Counted from the first letter of the stretch, positions 29,821 through 38,714 are shown. The stretch is DNA of 64,000 nt from G965226155 sp965226155 (GCA_965226155.1 OZ245331.1:992001-1056000); one strand, 5' to 3'. A program made the numbers and translations. The notes: generated by a model from the letters alone, not told the origin.

Positions 29821-30045
29821 ATGAATAATGCTAACGATGAAAACAATGATCTAACGTCACTGGAAGCACGCGTAGACGAATTGATCCAAACTGTTGATAA
29901 ATTAAAGACCGAGAACTCTGCGCTCCGAACCAACCAAGATCACCTTGTTAGCGAGCGATCTATACTAATAGAAAAAACTGAGCAAGCGAGATCACGTATT
30001 GAATCGATGATTTCCCGGCTGCGTGCGATGGAAACCCGTTCGTGA
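29821..30045 (+). CDS. Small coiled-coil protein next to zapA (TIGR02449-like)
   Basis: The 74-residue protein is almost entirely one predicted coiled coil, with heptad-like leucines in LEARVDELIQTVDKLKTENSALR and a basic C-terminus. It matches the small conserved proteins found directly before zapA in many gammaproteobacteria (TIGR02449 as I recall it), which look like ZapB-type septum proteins but whose function is not established. Its stop overlaps the GTG start of zapA (GTGA), so the two are co-translated. Confidence 0.8.
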   Translation: MNNANDENNDLTSLEARVDELIQTVDKLKTENSALRTNQDHLVSERSILIEKTEQARSRIESMISRLRAMETRS

Positions 30046-30353
30046 CAGACAGCAAGCCTGTTAACGTTACGATACTAGACAAAGAATACCTGATTTCATG
30101 TACTGATGACGAGCATGAAGAATTACACACTGCCGTAAGCTTTCTGAACATGAAAATGAAAGAAGTCAAAGATAGCGGGAAGGTGATAGGCTCAGAAAGG
30201 GTCGCTGTTATGGCAGCCCTAAATATCGCTCATGAACTTCTAGCTTACAAACGAGAAAATGCTGACTATACTAGTTCTATAGACACAACTTTAAAGCGTT
30301 TAAAGAGCAAGTTGGACCTAGCTCTAGCCAACGGCACTCAGCTGGAGTTGTAG
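30042..30353 (+). CDS. zapA: Cell division protein ZapA
   Basis: ZapA promotes FtsZ bundling at the division site. The 103-residue protein opens with VNVTILDKEYLISC, the usual ZapA start, and ends in a long helix for dimer and tetramer formation (KSKLDLALANGTQLEL). It starts with GTG at 30042, overlapping the previous stop. The 6S RNA follows about 50 bases after the stop, the standard gammaproteobacterial arrangement. Confidence 0.93.
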   Translation: MTDSKPVNVTILDKEYLISCTDDEHEELHTAVSFLNMKMKEVKDSGKVIGSERVAVMAALNIAHELLAYKRENADYTSSIDTTLKRLKSKLDLALANGTQLEL

Positions 30354-30401
30354 TAGATAAACACAGTGGTATTAAATACAGTAATTTATCAGTTCAAGCT
30401 T

Positions 30402-30584
30402 GGGTATCTTCTGAAGTATTTGTGATCAGACTGGTGTAACTTGAGCCTAATTATTACACGCAGGGGACTAGATAATAGCATTGTTGTGCACGCCCTCACG
30501 GGAAGCCTGATTTGCTACACACAGTTCCCACTTGAACTTACCGGTTCAAGTTCAAAGTTTGCTACGATATGACGGTTGATACCC
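30402..30584 (+). ncRNA. ssrS: 6S RNA
   Basis: About 183 bases downstream of zapA fold as expected for 6S RNA, which binds and inhibits sigma-70 RNA polymerase in stationary phase. GGGTATC at 30402-30408 pairs with GATACCC at 30578-30584 to close the long stem. Near the 3' side the characteristic hairpin ACTTGAAC / GTTCAAGT (30530-30551, six-base loop) follows ACACAGTTCCC, like the CACACATTCACCTTGAACC block of E. coli 6S. Length and position after zapA match E. coli (184 nt). The ygfA gene that usually follows is absent. Confidence 0.85.
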
Positions 30585-30653
30585 TCTTCATTTTTTCATT
30601 TCTTGCTGCTTAATATTTCAATTTGACTTGTCACCAATATCTTCAATAGTTTA

Positions 30654-31112
30654 ATGAACTACTGGCTGATGAAATCCGAACCCGATTTGTTTGGAATTGA
30701 CGATCTAAAAAACCGTCCTGGCAAAACTGAACCATGGGACGGAGTGCGTAACTACCAGGCAAGAAACTATATCCGTGATGAGTTAAAAAAAGGTGATTTA
30801 GCCTTTTTTTACCATTCAAATTGTAAAATTCCTGGTATTGTCGGGGTCATGGCAGTTGCAGATTCCCCTAGCCCTGATACAACCGCATTCGACAAATCTA
30901 GCAAGTATTATGACCCGAAAAGTGACCCAGCCTCACCTAGGTGGCTCCAAGTAACGATGCGATATAAGCGAAAACTGAAACGGACGATCACCCTCGAGGA
31001 ATTGCGCTCTCACAAGGTCCTTGGAAAAATGAAATTGCTGCAACGTGGGAACCGACTGTCCATCATGCCAGTTACCGGTAAGGAATGGGACTACATACTG
31101 ACACTGGAATAA
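30654..31112 (+). CDS. EVE domain protein
   Basis: The 152-residue protein is a single EVE domain (PUA-like fold), with the opening NYWLMKSEPDLFGIDDL, the stretch WDGVRNYQARNYIRDELKKGD, and FYHSNCKIPGIVG. EVE domains bind modified bases in DNA or RNA and often accompany restriction or RNA-modification genes, but this stand-alone short form is widespread in proteobacteria without such neighbours. It lies between the 6S RNA and rpiA, in the position of ygfA. Confidence 0.9.
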   Translation: MNYWLMKSEPDLFGIDDLKNRPGKTEPWDGVRNYQARNYIRDELKKGDLAFFYHSNCKIPGIVGVMAVADSPSPDTTAFDKSSKYYDPKSDPASPRWLQVTMRYKRKLKRTITLEELRSHKVLGKMKLLQRGNRLSIMPVTGKEWDYILTLE

Positions 31113-31290
31113 TCTTCCAATATCTTAACTATCACCTGAAAAATCAACGTTGTTTGAGTGTGCCGAATCTTTAACCGCTATCTAAACTTGGTCACATTAC
31201 ACAAGTACTATATCTATACTTAGTTGTGTATATTCATTAAGCATCATCATAAGATACTATTTAAGCTCAGGTAAGAATTAAGGTCAGATA

Positions 31291-31950
31291 ATGAATCAAG
31301 ACGATAAAAAGAAACTAGTCGGAGAATCGGCTATACAATATGTCGAAGATGGCATGATTGTTGGTGTAGGGACAGGAAGTACGGTTAATCATTTTATAAA
31401 CAGCCTAGCTGGTATTAAGCATCGAATCGACGGGGCGGTTGCCAGTTCAGTCGCCACAGAAGAGTTATTGAAGCAGCATCACATACCGGTAATTACCCTC
31501 AATAGTGTGGATGAATTACCTATCTACATCGACGGCGCTGATGAAGCGACCCAGCATCTAGATCTAATTAAAGGTGGCGGAGGGGCGTTAACACGTGAAA
31601 AAATTGTTGCGGCAGTCAGCAAGCAATTCATTTGTATTATTGATGATTCCAAGCTGGTTGATGTACTCGGACAGTTCCCGTTACCAGTCGAGGTCATCCC
31701 CATGGCCAGCAGTTATGCCGCACGCGAGATTGTCAAACTAGGTGGAACACCTGTGATACGGGACGGATTTACTACTGACAATGGTAATATCATACTCGAT
31801 ATACATAACATGAAGTTACTTAAACCAGTGGAAATGGAGCGTCAACTTAACCAGATTACGGGTGTAGTGACCAACGGTATTTTTGCTGCCCGATCAGCAG
31901 ATGTCTTATTGGTAAATGAGCAAGATACAGTCAGGACCATACCTAAATAA
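31291..31950 (+). CDS. rpiA: Ribose-5-phosphate isomerase A
   Basis: It interconverts ribose 5-phosphate and ribulose 5-phosphate. The 219-residue protein has VGVGTGSTVNHFI (phosphate loop), IDGADEAT (catalytic Asp) and IKGGGGALTREKI, with the normal length of about 219. Together with the transketolase it belongs to the non-oxidative pentose phosphate or Calvin routes. It is probably transcribed alone, with 178 bases of AT-rich leader. Confidence 0.96.
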   Translation: MNQDDKKKLVGESAIQYVEDGMIVGVGTGSTVNHFINSLAGIKHRIDGAVASSVATEELLKQHHIPVITLNSVDELPIYIDGADEATQHLDLIKGGGGALTREKIVAAVSKQFICIIDDSKLVDVLGQFPLPVEVIPMASSYAAREIVKLGGTPVIRDGFTTDNGNIILDIHNMKLLKPVEMERQLNQITGVVTNGIFAARSADVLLVNEQDTVRTIPK

Positions 31951-32107
31951 ACCCACTTGGATTAATTAATCTGGAAATTCTCGAATTTATCATTTAGTTT
32001 TCTTAATCGAGGGCTAAAACCTCAAACAATGCCTGCATAGCCCATAGTTAGAAATTAGCATTCATACGGGATTAATTGGTGAAATTTATATTAACCGAGG
32101 AACAATC

Positions 32108-32260
32108 ATGATTTTTTATATTGTATATGCTATTTCAATCATAATTTTAATTCTGCACTTCACCGGTTTTCTCGAGCGACGAAACATAGAATGGTTAGTA
32201 CTCGCCGTAGCAATCACATTATTTGCCGTGAATATCCTAGATTACATGAATATTATCTAA
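32108..32260 (+). CDS. 50-residue membrane protein
   Basis: ATG 32108 has a good Shine-Dalgarno (GAGGAA) and opens a 50-codon frame with two hydrophobic segments: IFYIVYAISIIILIL, then a charged turn LERRNIEW, then LVLAVAITLFAVNIL. The predicted hairpin topology is typical of small inner-membrane proteins. I do not recognise a family. It ends 14 bases before the dtd start in the same direction, so the two may be one transcript. The ORF is open, but short-gene prediction is always uncertain. Confidence 0.6.
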   Translation: MIFYIVYAISIIILILHFTGFLERRNIEWLVLAVAITLFAVNILDYMNII

Positions 32261-32274
32261 CCAGAATCCCTTCC

Positions 32275-32712
32275 GTGATAGGCCTCATACAACGGGTGAC
32301 AAAGGCCCGAGTAGAGGTCAGTAATCAGATTATCGCTCAGATCAATGCCGACCTTATGGTCTTGATAGGAGTTGAAAAGCCCGACTCACCTCAATCAGCC
32401 GATCGATTACTAGAACGTGTTCTGGGATACCGTATATTCACCGATACCGAAGCAAAAATGAATTTAAGTATTAGGGATGTCCAAGGCGAGTTACTACTCG
32501 TTCCCCAATTTACACTCACAGCTGACACTAGCAAGGGAATGCGGCCGGGATTCAGCAGTGCGGCATCGCCAGCGCTTGGAGAGGAACTGTTTCAATACCT
32601 GCTGACAAAAGCAATTACAAAATACCAAAACGTGCAAGCTGGTCAATTCGGTGCAAATATGCAGGTGACGTTAACCAATGACGGACCGGCAACATTCTGG
32701 CTACAAACCTAG
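32275..32712 (+). CDS. dtd: D-aminoacyl-tRNA deacylase
   Basis: It removes D-amino acids and glycine mischarged on tRNA. The 145-residue protein is of normal length when started at GTG 32275 (IGLIQRVTKARVEV follows the start); longer starts overlap the small membrane ORF and do not match the family. Motifs are VPQFTLTADTSKGMRPGF in the active site and the cross-subunit Gly-Pro motif in TNDGPATFWLQT. Confidence 0.93.
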   Translation: MIGLIQRVTKARVEVSNQIIAQINADLMVLIGVEKPDSPQSADRLLERVLGYRIFTDTEAKMNLSIRDVQGELLLVPQFTLTADTSKGMRPGFSSAASPALGEELFQYLLTKAITKYQNVQAGQFGANMQVTLTNDGPATFWLQT

Positions 32713-32741
32713 ATAACAAATCCGTAGCGTGATTTAGTAAG

Positions 32742-33659
32742 TCACTCAGCTAACCAGTCTTTAGGCTGTAAAAATTGCTCATATAAGCGCGCTTCTTCAC
32801 TTCCGGAGTCTGGATGCCAGTCGTACTTCCAATTTACGCTGGGAGGCAAAGACATCAGGATCGATTCAGTTCGTCCTCCTGATTGCAAGCCAAACAGTGT
32901 CCCCCTGTCATACACCAGATTGAATTCGACATAGCGACCCCGCCGGTATAACTGGAAGTTCCGCTGACGGTCTCCAAATTTTGTACTACTGCGTCTTTCA
33001 ACAATGGGTAGGTAAGCTGGGAGGAAACTGTCGCCTATACTGCGCAGAAAAGAAAAACTATGGTCAAATCCACACTCGTTCAAATCATCAAAGAACAAGC
33101 CACCTACTCCCCGTGGCTCCTGACGATGATGGATAAAAAAATAGTCATCGCACCATTTCTTATAGCGTGGATAAACATCATCACCGAATTCCTTGCAAGC
33201 ATCCCTAGCCGTACTGTGCCAATGCCGTACGTCTTCCTCGTACCCATAGTACGGCGTCAGATCATAACCACCACCGAACCACCAGATCGGCAATTCATTT
33301 TGTTTTTCCGACGTAAAAAATCGTACGTTCATATGCGTAGTTGGAACATAAGGATTTAGCGGGTGAATTACCAATGAGATGCCTAGAGCGCTAAATTGCC
33401 GTCCGACCAATTCTGGACGCTTGTTGGTAGCCGAAGGCGGCAGTACATCGCCATAGACATGAGAAAATGAGACGCCAGCTTGCTCAAATATTTTGCCCCC
33501 ACTGAGTACACGCGATCGACCTCCACCACCCCCCTCACGTTCCCATTGATCTTCATGAAATCGCTGCCCAGATTCAATCGTCTCAAAGCTCTGACAGAGA
33601 TGATCTTGCAACTGAAACAGATACTGCTTTACTTTGTTTGAATCAATAGTTTCGGACAT
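32742..33659 (-). CDS. hemF: Oxygen-dependent coproporphyrinogen III oxidase
   Basis: It converts coproporphyrinogen III to protoporphyrinogen IX with O2. The 305-residue protein has GGGGGRSRVL, VIHPLNPYVPTTHMNVRFF, WWFGGGYDLTPYYGYEED, and a C-terminal block RRGRYVEFNLVYDRGTLFG. I chose ATG 33659 (MSETIDSNKV) because it gives the usual length; an upstream start would add ten residues. The O2-using enzyme suggests an organism that respires oxygen. Confidence 0.95.
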   Translation of the reverse strand: MSETIDSNKVKQYLFQLQDHLCQSFETIESGQRFHEDQWEREGGGGGRSRVLSGGKIFEQAGVSFSHVYGDVLPPSATNKRPELVGRQFSALGISLVIHPLNPYVPTTHMNVRFFTSEKQNELPIWWFGGGYDLTPYYGYEEDVRHWHSTARDACKEFGDDVYPRYKKWCDDYFFIHHRQEPRGVGGLFFDDLNECGFDHSFSFLRSIGDSFLPAYLPIVERRSSTKFGDRQRNFQLYRRGRYVEFNLVYDRGTLFGLQSGGRTESILMSLPPSVNWKYDWHPDSGSEEARLYEQFLQPKDWLAE

Positions 33660-33773
33660 ATTTAAAAATCTCTCTAATTTGCTGATCAATCCGATATGCA
33701 GGATATACTGGTATGCGTATTTATTGCATCATATGATACTGTAGTTGATCATTAAATCGAATGAGATAAATCA

Positions 33774-34370
33774 ATGACAACAAAACGGGTTGCCTCTATA
33801 ACTCGGGATACTCGGGAAACGAAAATCTCAGTAGACCTGGATCTGGATGGACAAGGACAAGCCACACTGGAAATGGGTGTGCCGTTCCTGGAGCATATGC
33901 TGGATCAGGTTGCCCGCCATGGCATGTTTGACCTAACTATCAAAGCAAAGGGAGACCTTGAAATCGATGCTCATCACACAGTCGAAGACGTGGGTATTAG
34001 CGTGGGACAGGCATTCATTAAAGCCTTGGGTGACAAGAAAGGCATAAGACGTTATGGCCACGCCTATGTCCCGCTGGATGAGGCCTTGTCCCGGGTAACG
34101 GTAGACTGTTCAGGCAGGCCTGGAATCGAATATATCGTGGATTACCCCCGTGCTAGAGTGGGTGATTTTGATATAGATCTGGTCTATGAATTCTTCCAAG
34201 GGTTTGTAAATCATGCCCAGGTAACTTTGCACATCGACAACATTCGTGGCCGAAATTCGCATCACATTGCCGAAACCATCTTCAAGGCATTTGGTCGCGC
34301 CCTGCGCGCAGCAGTAGAACTAGATCCAAAAATGGAAGGCATTACCCCATCAACTAAAGGCTCACTTTGA
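33774..34370 (+). CDS. hisB: Imidazoleglycerol-phosphate dehydratase
   Basis: This is the sixth step of histidine synthesis. The 198-residue protein is the stand-alone dehydratase, without the phosphatase domain that E. coli HisB carries. Metal-binding His/Glu motifs are visible as HHTVEDVG and HHIAET. It starts at ATG 33774 and is followed by hisH after 18 bases. The expected hisA and hisF do not follow. Confidence 0.96.
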   Translation: MTTKRVASITRDTRETKISVDLDLDGQGQATLEMGVPFLEHMLDQVARHGMFDLTIKAKGDLEIDAHHTVEDVGISVGQAFIKALGDKKGIRRYGHAYVPLDEALSRVTVDCSGRPGIEYIVDYPRARVGDFDIDLVYEFFQGFVNHAQVTLHIDNIRGRNSHHIAETIFKAFGRALRAAVELDPKMEGITPSTKGSL

Positions 34371-34388
34371 TCGCCAAAACTGATCTTT

Positions 34389-35027
34389 ATGCAAACCATT
34401 GTCGTCATCGATTATGGGCTGAGTAACCTACGTTCCGTTTCCAAGGCCCTTGAACAAGTTTCATCGGGTCAGCAGCAGATCATCGTCAGTGATATGCCGG
34501 AACAAATCCTTAAAGCGGACCGTATTGTTTTTCCGGGGCAAGGGGCCATCGGTCAATGCACGGCATCTCTTAAGGACAAAATGCTCGATCAGGTACTACT
34601 TGAATGTCTTGGGTCAAAACCCTTTCTTGGACTCTGTCTAGGTCTGCAAACGTTACTCGACTTCAGCAACGAAGATGACGGTACCGTTGGACTTGGCGTC
34701 ATCCCTGGACAAGTAGATGAGTTCCCAAAAGGAAACAAAGACCAGAATGGTAATGTCTTTAAGATTCCTCATATGGGATGGAACCAGGTCGATCAACTAC
34801 AAGAGCACCCTCTTTGGAACAATATAAAATCAGGCGAATACTTTTATTTTGCCCACAGTTACTTTGCCAGGCCTTCAAACAACTCTGACATCGTAGCTAC
34901 ATCAAACTATATTTTTGATTTCACCTCGGCTATCGCAAGGGACAATCTGTTCGCCGTCCAATTTCACCCAGAAAAGAGTCACCGGGCGGGTTTACAACTA
35001 TTGGAGAATTTCCTGAAGTGGGAATAA
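34389..35027 (+). CDS. hisH: Imidazole glycerol phosphate synthase, glutaminase subunit
   Basis: This class I glutamine amidotransferase delivers ammonia to HisF. The 212-residue protein has the nucleophile C83 in GLCLGLQ and the catalytic His and Glu in VQFHPEKS near the C-terminus. HisH works only with HisF, so hisF (and hisA) must be elsewhere on the genome. A strong hairpin follows within 5 bases of the stop, confirming that the cluster ends here. Confidence 0.95.
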   Translation: MQTIVVIDYGLSNLRSVSKALEQVSSGQQQIIVSDMPEQILKADRIVFPGQGAIGQCTASLKDKMLDQVLLECLGSKPFLGLCLGLQTLLDFSNEDDGTVGLGVIPGQVDEFPKGNKDQNGNVFKIPHMGWNQVDQLQEHPLWNNIKSGEYFYFAHSYFARPSNNSDIVATSNYIFDFTSAIARDNLFAVQFHPEKSHRAGLQLLENFLKWE

Positions 35028-35030
35028 AAA

Positions 35031-35058
35031 ATGGCCGTTTTCGTAGGAAAACGGCCAT
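35031..35058. terminator. Bidirectional hairpin terminator
   Basis: ATGGCCGTTTTC and GAAAACGGCCAT form a perfect 12-bp stem with loop GTAG. A run of A on the left gives a T tract on the minus strand, so it should stop the HU-like gene efficiently and probably also hisH from the other side. It sits exactly between the two convergent genes. Confidence 0.9.
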
Positions 35059-35084
35059 TAGAGATATTCTACTAATACTGATAT

Positions 35085-35408
35085 TTAAGCAACAGCGTCC
35101 TTAAGTGCTTTAAGCGCAGTCGCTTTTACACTGGTTGTTGCTGGTTTAGCCTTAATCATGATTTCCTCGCCGGTAAAGGGGTTGGTTCCTTTGCGGGCCT
35201 CGCGAGCAGCCTTAATCACTCTGCGTAATTTTATTCCCAATGACGGAACGGAAAATTCACCTGACCCACCATTTTTCAAATGGGCATGAGCAAGTCCAGC
35301 AACTTCATCAAGGACTGAGGTAACTTCTTTTTTTGATAATCCCGTGTTGTCGGCAATAGTGCTGAGGATTTGAGATTTTGTTTGTTTAGTCGAAACTGTC
35401 TTAGCCAT
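35085..35408 (-). CDS. HU-family DNA-binding protein
   Basis: The 107-residue protein is a member of the HU/IHF family, with the helical N-terminal part (SQILSTIADNTGLSKKEV) and the beta-arm segment AREARKGTNPFTGEEIMIKAKPA, where the usual arm Pro is present. It belongs to a longer variant with extra N- and C-terminal residues, widespread in proteobacteria, rather than to HupA or HupB proper. It is a nucleoid protein with no specific partner known. It has its own promoter and terminator. Confidence 0.93.
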   Translation of the reverse strand: MAKTVSTKQTKSQILSTIADNTGLSKKEVTSVLDEVAGLAHAHLKNGGSGEFSVPSLGIKLRRVIKAAREARKGTNPFTGEEIMIKAKPATTSVKATALKALKDAVA

Positions 35409-35499
35409 TTTGTCTCCTCATGATATGCATCAATAAAAATTATAATTCCTAGTACCGTGTACTAGCTCCTACTACTGAAACTGGATTACCGCGATTTAA

Positions 35500-35513
35500 C
35501 CCCTCCCCCCCCC
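35500..35513 (-). repeat. G-tract in the leader of the HU-like gene
   Basis: The plus strand reads CCCC T CCCCCCCCC; on the minus strand this is G9 A G4, starting within a few bases of the transcript start predicted from the promoter at 35523. It is the longest G or C homopolymer I saw in the window. Such tracts are prone to slippage. Confidence 0.8.
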
Positions 35514-35522
35514 GAGTCGGCA

Positions 35523-35551
35523 ATTATGCTATGGAAAGCATCTTATGCCAA
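35523..35551 (-). promoter_or_regulatory. Sigma-70 promoter of the HU-like gene
   Basis: On the minus strand TTGGCA (35551-35546) and CATAAT (35528-35523) are spaced by 17 bases, each with five of six consensus bases. The leader is then about 105 bases long and starts with the G-tract. Confidence 0.6.
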
Positions 35552-35683
35552 CTTTATATAGCAATTTTATGAAGATTTAAATGAATTTTATTTGGAGTGA
35601 CTCAGAGAAAGACAAGGGCACATGTTATACATTCCTTGAAGTATTGATCACTAAGTTTTTTATTCTTAACTCTTTTATAGGTT

Positions 35684-36970
35684 TTATTGTTGTTCTCTAG
35701 CGATCGCGCAGTATCCGATATCATTCCTAAATAACATACCTTCCCAACTGATCTTTTGTATTGACTGAAGTGCAAGAGTCTGGGCAGTTGTCACATTTTC
35801 AGCTAACGAGGTAACACACAGAACCCTACCGCCTGAGGTTACCGTATCATCTCCTTGTGTAGCAGTACCTGCATGGAAAATTTTGACGTCATCATGATGA
35901 CTATCTTTTAGGCCAAGAATAACATCACCTTTTCTGCTACTGCCCGGATACCCATCTGTAGCAAGAACAACTCCAACAGCGGCCCTATCATCCCATTCAA
36001 TAGACGCCATATCCAACCTCCCTTTTATGGCAAGTGAACATAATTCAACTAAATCGCTCTTAAGACGCATCATAATAGGCTGTGTCTCAGGGTCACCAAA
36101 GCGGCAATTAAATTCCAGCACCTTGATGCTGCCATCGGAAGCAATCATCAGGCCTGCATAGAGAAAACCCAAATACGTTCTCCCATCTGCATCCATTCCA
36201 GAAACTGTAGGCTCTATTACCTCCGTCATAATACGATAATGGACTTCGGTCGTAATGACAGGGGCAGGCGAGTAAGCGCCCATCCCACCTGTGTTTGGAC
36301 CTGTGTCCCCCACATCACGTGCCTTATGGTCTTGTGAACTGGCTAGGGGCAGCATATGCGTGCCGTCACACATAACGATGAAACTGGCCTCTTCACCTTG
36401 CAGGTACTCTTCGATTACCACGCGGTGGCCTGCATCGCCATATTTGTTGGCGACCAACATAGAGTCGACTGCCCGGTATGCTTCGTCTATCGTACCTGCA
36501 ACGATCACGCCTTTTCCTGCAGCAAGACCATCGGCCTTAATGACAATAGGCGCCCCTTTCTGTCTGATATAGTCTCTAGCCGAATCAAGATCGGTAAAAA
36601 CCTGATAGTCAGCGGTTGGGATATTATGACGCTTAAGAAAATCCTTGGTAAAGGATTTCGACCCTTCAAGAGCAGCTGCAAGGCGTGTAGGACCAAAACA
36701 GGCTAGACCCGCATCGCGAAAGATATCAGTTACGCCATTTACTAGGGGCCGTTCGGGTCCGATTATCGTCATGTCGATCGCATTATCATGAGCAAAGCTA
36801 ACTAGAGCGTCAATATCGTCTGCAGCAATAGCAACATTGCTCACTTTAGCTTCCATGGCCGTACCCGCATTACCCGGCGCAACATAAACAACGTCGACAT
36901 CTTTAGATTGAGCCACCTTCCAGGACAAAGCATGTTCTCGTCCCCCGCCTCCGACGATTAATACTTTCAT
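35684..36970 (-). CDS. purD: Phosphoribosylamine-glycine ligase
   Basis: It makes GAR in purine synthesis. The 428-residue ATP-grasp enzyme begins MKVLIVGGGGREHALSWKV and shows KADGLAAGKGVIVAGT and LEFNCRFGDPETQ, with the normal family length. It lies 106 bases after purH on the same strand, the common purHD order. The leader between them is AT-rich with no strong hairpin seen. Confidence 0.97.
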   Translation of the reverse strand: MKVLIVGGGGREHALSWKVAQSKDVDVVYVAPGNAGTAMEAKVSNVAIAADDIDALVSFAHDNAIDMTIIGPERPLVNGVTDIFRDAGLACFGPTRLAAALEGSKSFTKDFLKRHNIPTADYQVFTDLDSARDYIRQKGAPIVIKADGLAAGKGVIVAGTIDEAYRAVDSMLVANKYGDAGHRVVIEEYLQGEEASFIVMCDGTHMLPLASSQDHKARDVGDTGPNTGGMGAYSPAPVITTEVHYRIMTEVIEPTVSGMDADGRTYLGFLYAGLMIASDGSIKVLEFNCRFGDPETQPIMMRLKSDLVELCSLAIKGRLDMASIEWDDRAAVGVVLATDGYPGSSRKGDVILGLKDSHHDDVKIFHAGTATQGDDTVTSGGRVLCVTSLAENVTTAQTLALQSIQKISWEGMLFRNDIGYCAIAREQQ

Positions 36971-37076
36971 TGATCGTAAGGAAAAGCAGTAGAGGTGTAA
37001 TAGCTGAAATAAAACAAAAAGAAATAATTCATAAACCTAACATCGAAGATATTTATTTAGTTAGTTTGACGCCGAC

Positions 37077-38639
37077 CTAATGTCTGAAATGTCTGATCCC
37101 GGTAAAGACCATCACCAGTCCATGTTCATCTGCCGCTGCTATAATGTCCTCGTCTTTGACTGAACCACCCGGCTGAATCACGGCTTGAATCCCAGCCTTT
37201 GTAGCCAAATCGATTCCGTCCCGGAAAGGAAAGAATGCATCAGACGCCATGACAGAACCTTGGACTTCCAGACCTTCATCTTCTGCCTTGATTGTGGCAA
37301 TGCGCGCACTATACACACGGCTCATTTGTCCGGCACCAATTCCGATAGTCTGTCCATCCCTAACGTAGACGATCGCATTAGATTTTATGTATTTCACCAC
37401 CTTCCATGCCAACAACATATCATCTAGTTCCTTCTCTGTCGGCTGGCGACGGCTAACCACTTTCAAATCAGACTGACTGATTACGCCATCGTCGCTATCT
37501 TGAATGAGCAATCCGCCGCTTACCCGTTTAAACTCAATTTGCCTAAGCGCCTGATCCAGTACACCAACTGACAAGACCCTGATATTGGGTTTTTCTGCCG
37601 TCACTAATAATGCGTCTTCATCAATGTTTGGCGCAATAATCACTTCAACGAATTGACGTTCAATTATGGATCGCGCCGTATCCGCATCAAGATTACGGTT
37701 AAAAGCAATAATACCGCCGAATGCAGATGTGGGATCGGTTGCATAGGCCTTTTCATAAGCCTGTAGATTTGATTCTCCGACAGCCACACCGCAGGGATTA
37801 GCATGCTTGACGATGACGCATGCAAGGGCACTAAAACCGTTAACGCAGTCCAGCGCAGCATCAACATCAGCAATATTGTTATAGGAAAGCTCTTTTCCTT
37901 GACGTTGCCTAGCATTAGCTAGCGTTCCTTGGGCAGGCTGCCCCTGCTTGTAAAACGCAGCCGTTTGATGAGGATTCTCGCCATAACGCAAATCCTGCGA
38001 CTTTTGAAATTGCATGGTATAGGTCAGCGGGAAATTCAGATGGCCCTTTTCATCATCAATACTGCCCAGATAATTTGAAACAGATGCATCGTAGTTGGCT
38101 GTTAGAGCAAAAACCTTTCTCGCTAAATAAAAACGTGTAGCCTCGCTCAAGCAACACTTGTTTTCCCTAAGCTCTTCGATAATACGCTCATGATCGCTGC
38201 CATCAACTAACACGCCGACATGCTCGTGATTTTTCGCAGCGGCACGCAATATGGTCGGACCCCCTATATCAATGTTTTCAATTGCTTCGACCAATGTGCA
38301 ATCGGAACGACTGACTGTCATTTCAAATGGATACAAGTTAACTACGACTAGATCAATAGGGCGTATTCCATGTTGACGCATAACCTCATCATCTTGGCCA
38401 CGTCGGCCCAATAGCCCGCCATGGATAAGTGGATGCAGAGTCTTAACCCTACCATCCATAATTTCTGGAAAGCCTGTGTAGTCCGAAACATCAGTAACAT
38501 CAATTCTGTTATCCTTAAGCAGTTGGGCTGTTCCACCAGTGGATAAAATACTGATATCTAGCTCGATCAGTTCTCTACAGAATTCAACGATACCAGTCTT
38601 ATCAGAGACACTGACTAGGGCTTGTTTTACTTCCGACAT
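37077..38639 (-). CDS. purH: Bifunctional AICAR transformylase / IMP cyclohydrolase
   Basis: It catalyses the last two steps of IMP synthesis. The 520-residue protein has the N-terminal MGS-like cyclohydrolase domain (ALVSVSDKTGIVEFC, STGGTAQLL) and the C-terminal transformylase domain with the key Lys-His pair in VIVKHANPCGVAVG. The ATG at 38639 is preferred to a TTG two codons upstream. It heads purHD and is 75 bases from fis. Confidence 0.96.
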   Translation of the reverse strand: MSEVKQALVSVSDKTGIVEFCRELIELDISILSTGGTAQLLKDNRIDVTDVSDYTGFPEIMDGRVKTLHPLIHGGLLGRRGQDDEVMRQHGIRPIDLVVVNLYPFEMTVSRSDCTLVEAIENIDIGGPTILRAAAKNHEHVGVLVDGSDHERIIEELRENKCCLSEATRFYLARKVFALTANYDASVSNYLGSIDDEKGHLNFPLTYTMQFQKSQDLRYGENPHQTAAFYKQGQPAQGTLANARQRQGKELSYNNIADVDAALDCVNGFSALACVIVKHANPCGVAVGESNLQAYEKAYATDPTSAFGGIIAFNRNLDADTARSIIERQFVEVIIAPNIDEDALLVTAEKPNIRVLSVGVLDQALRQIEFKRVSGGLLIQDSDDGVISQSDLKVVSRRQPTEKELDDMLLAWKVVKYIKSNAIVYVRDGQTIGIGAGQMSRVYSARIATIKAEDEGLEVQGSVMASDAFFPFRDGIDLATKAGIQAVIQPGGSVKDEDIIAAADEHGLVMVFTGIRHFRH

Positions 38640-38714
38640 AACCAATGATCCTATTATCTTCGAATGGACCAGGTATCATTTACCATACCCAGTTTTTGAT
38701 TAATAGCAGGACTG

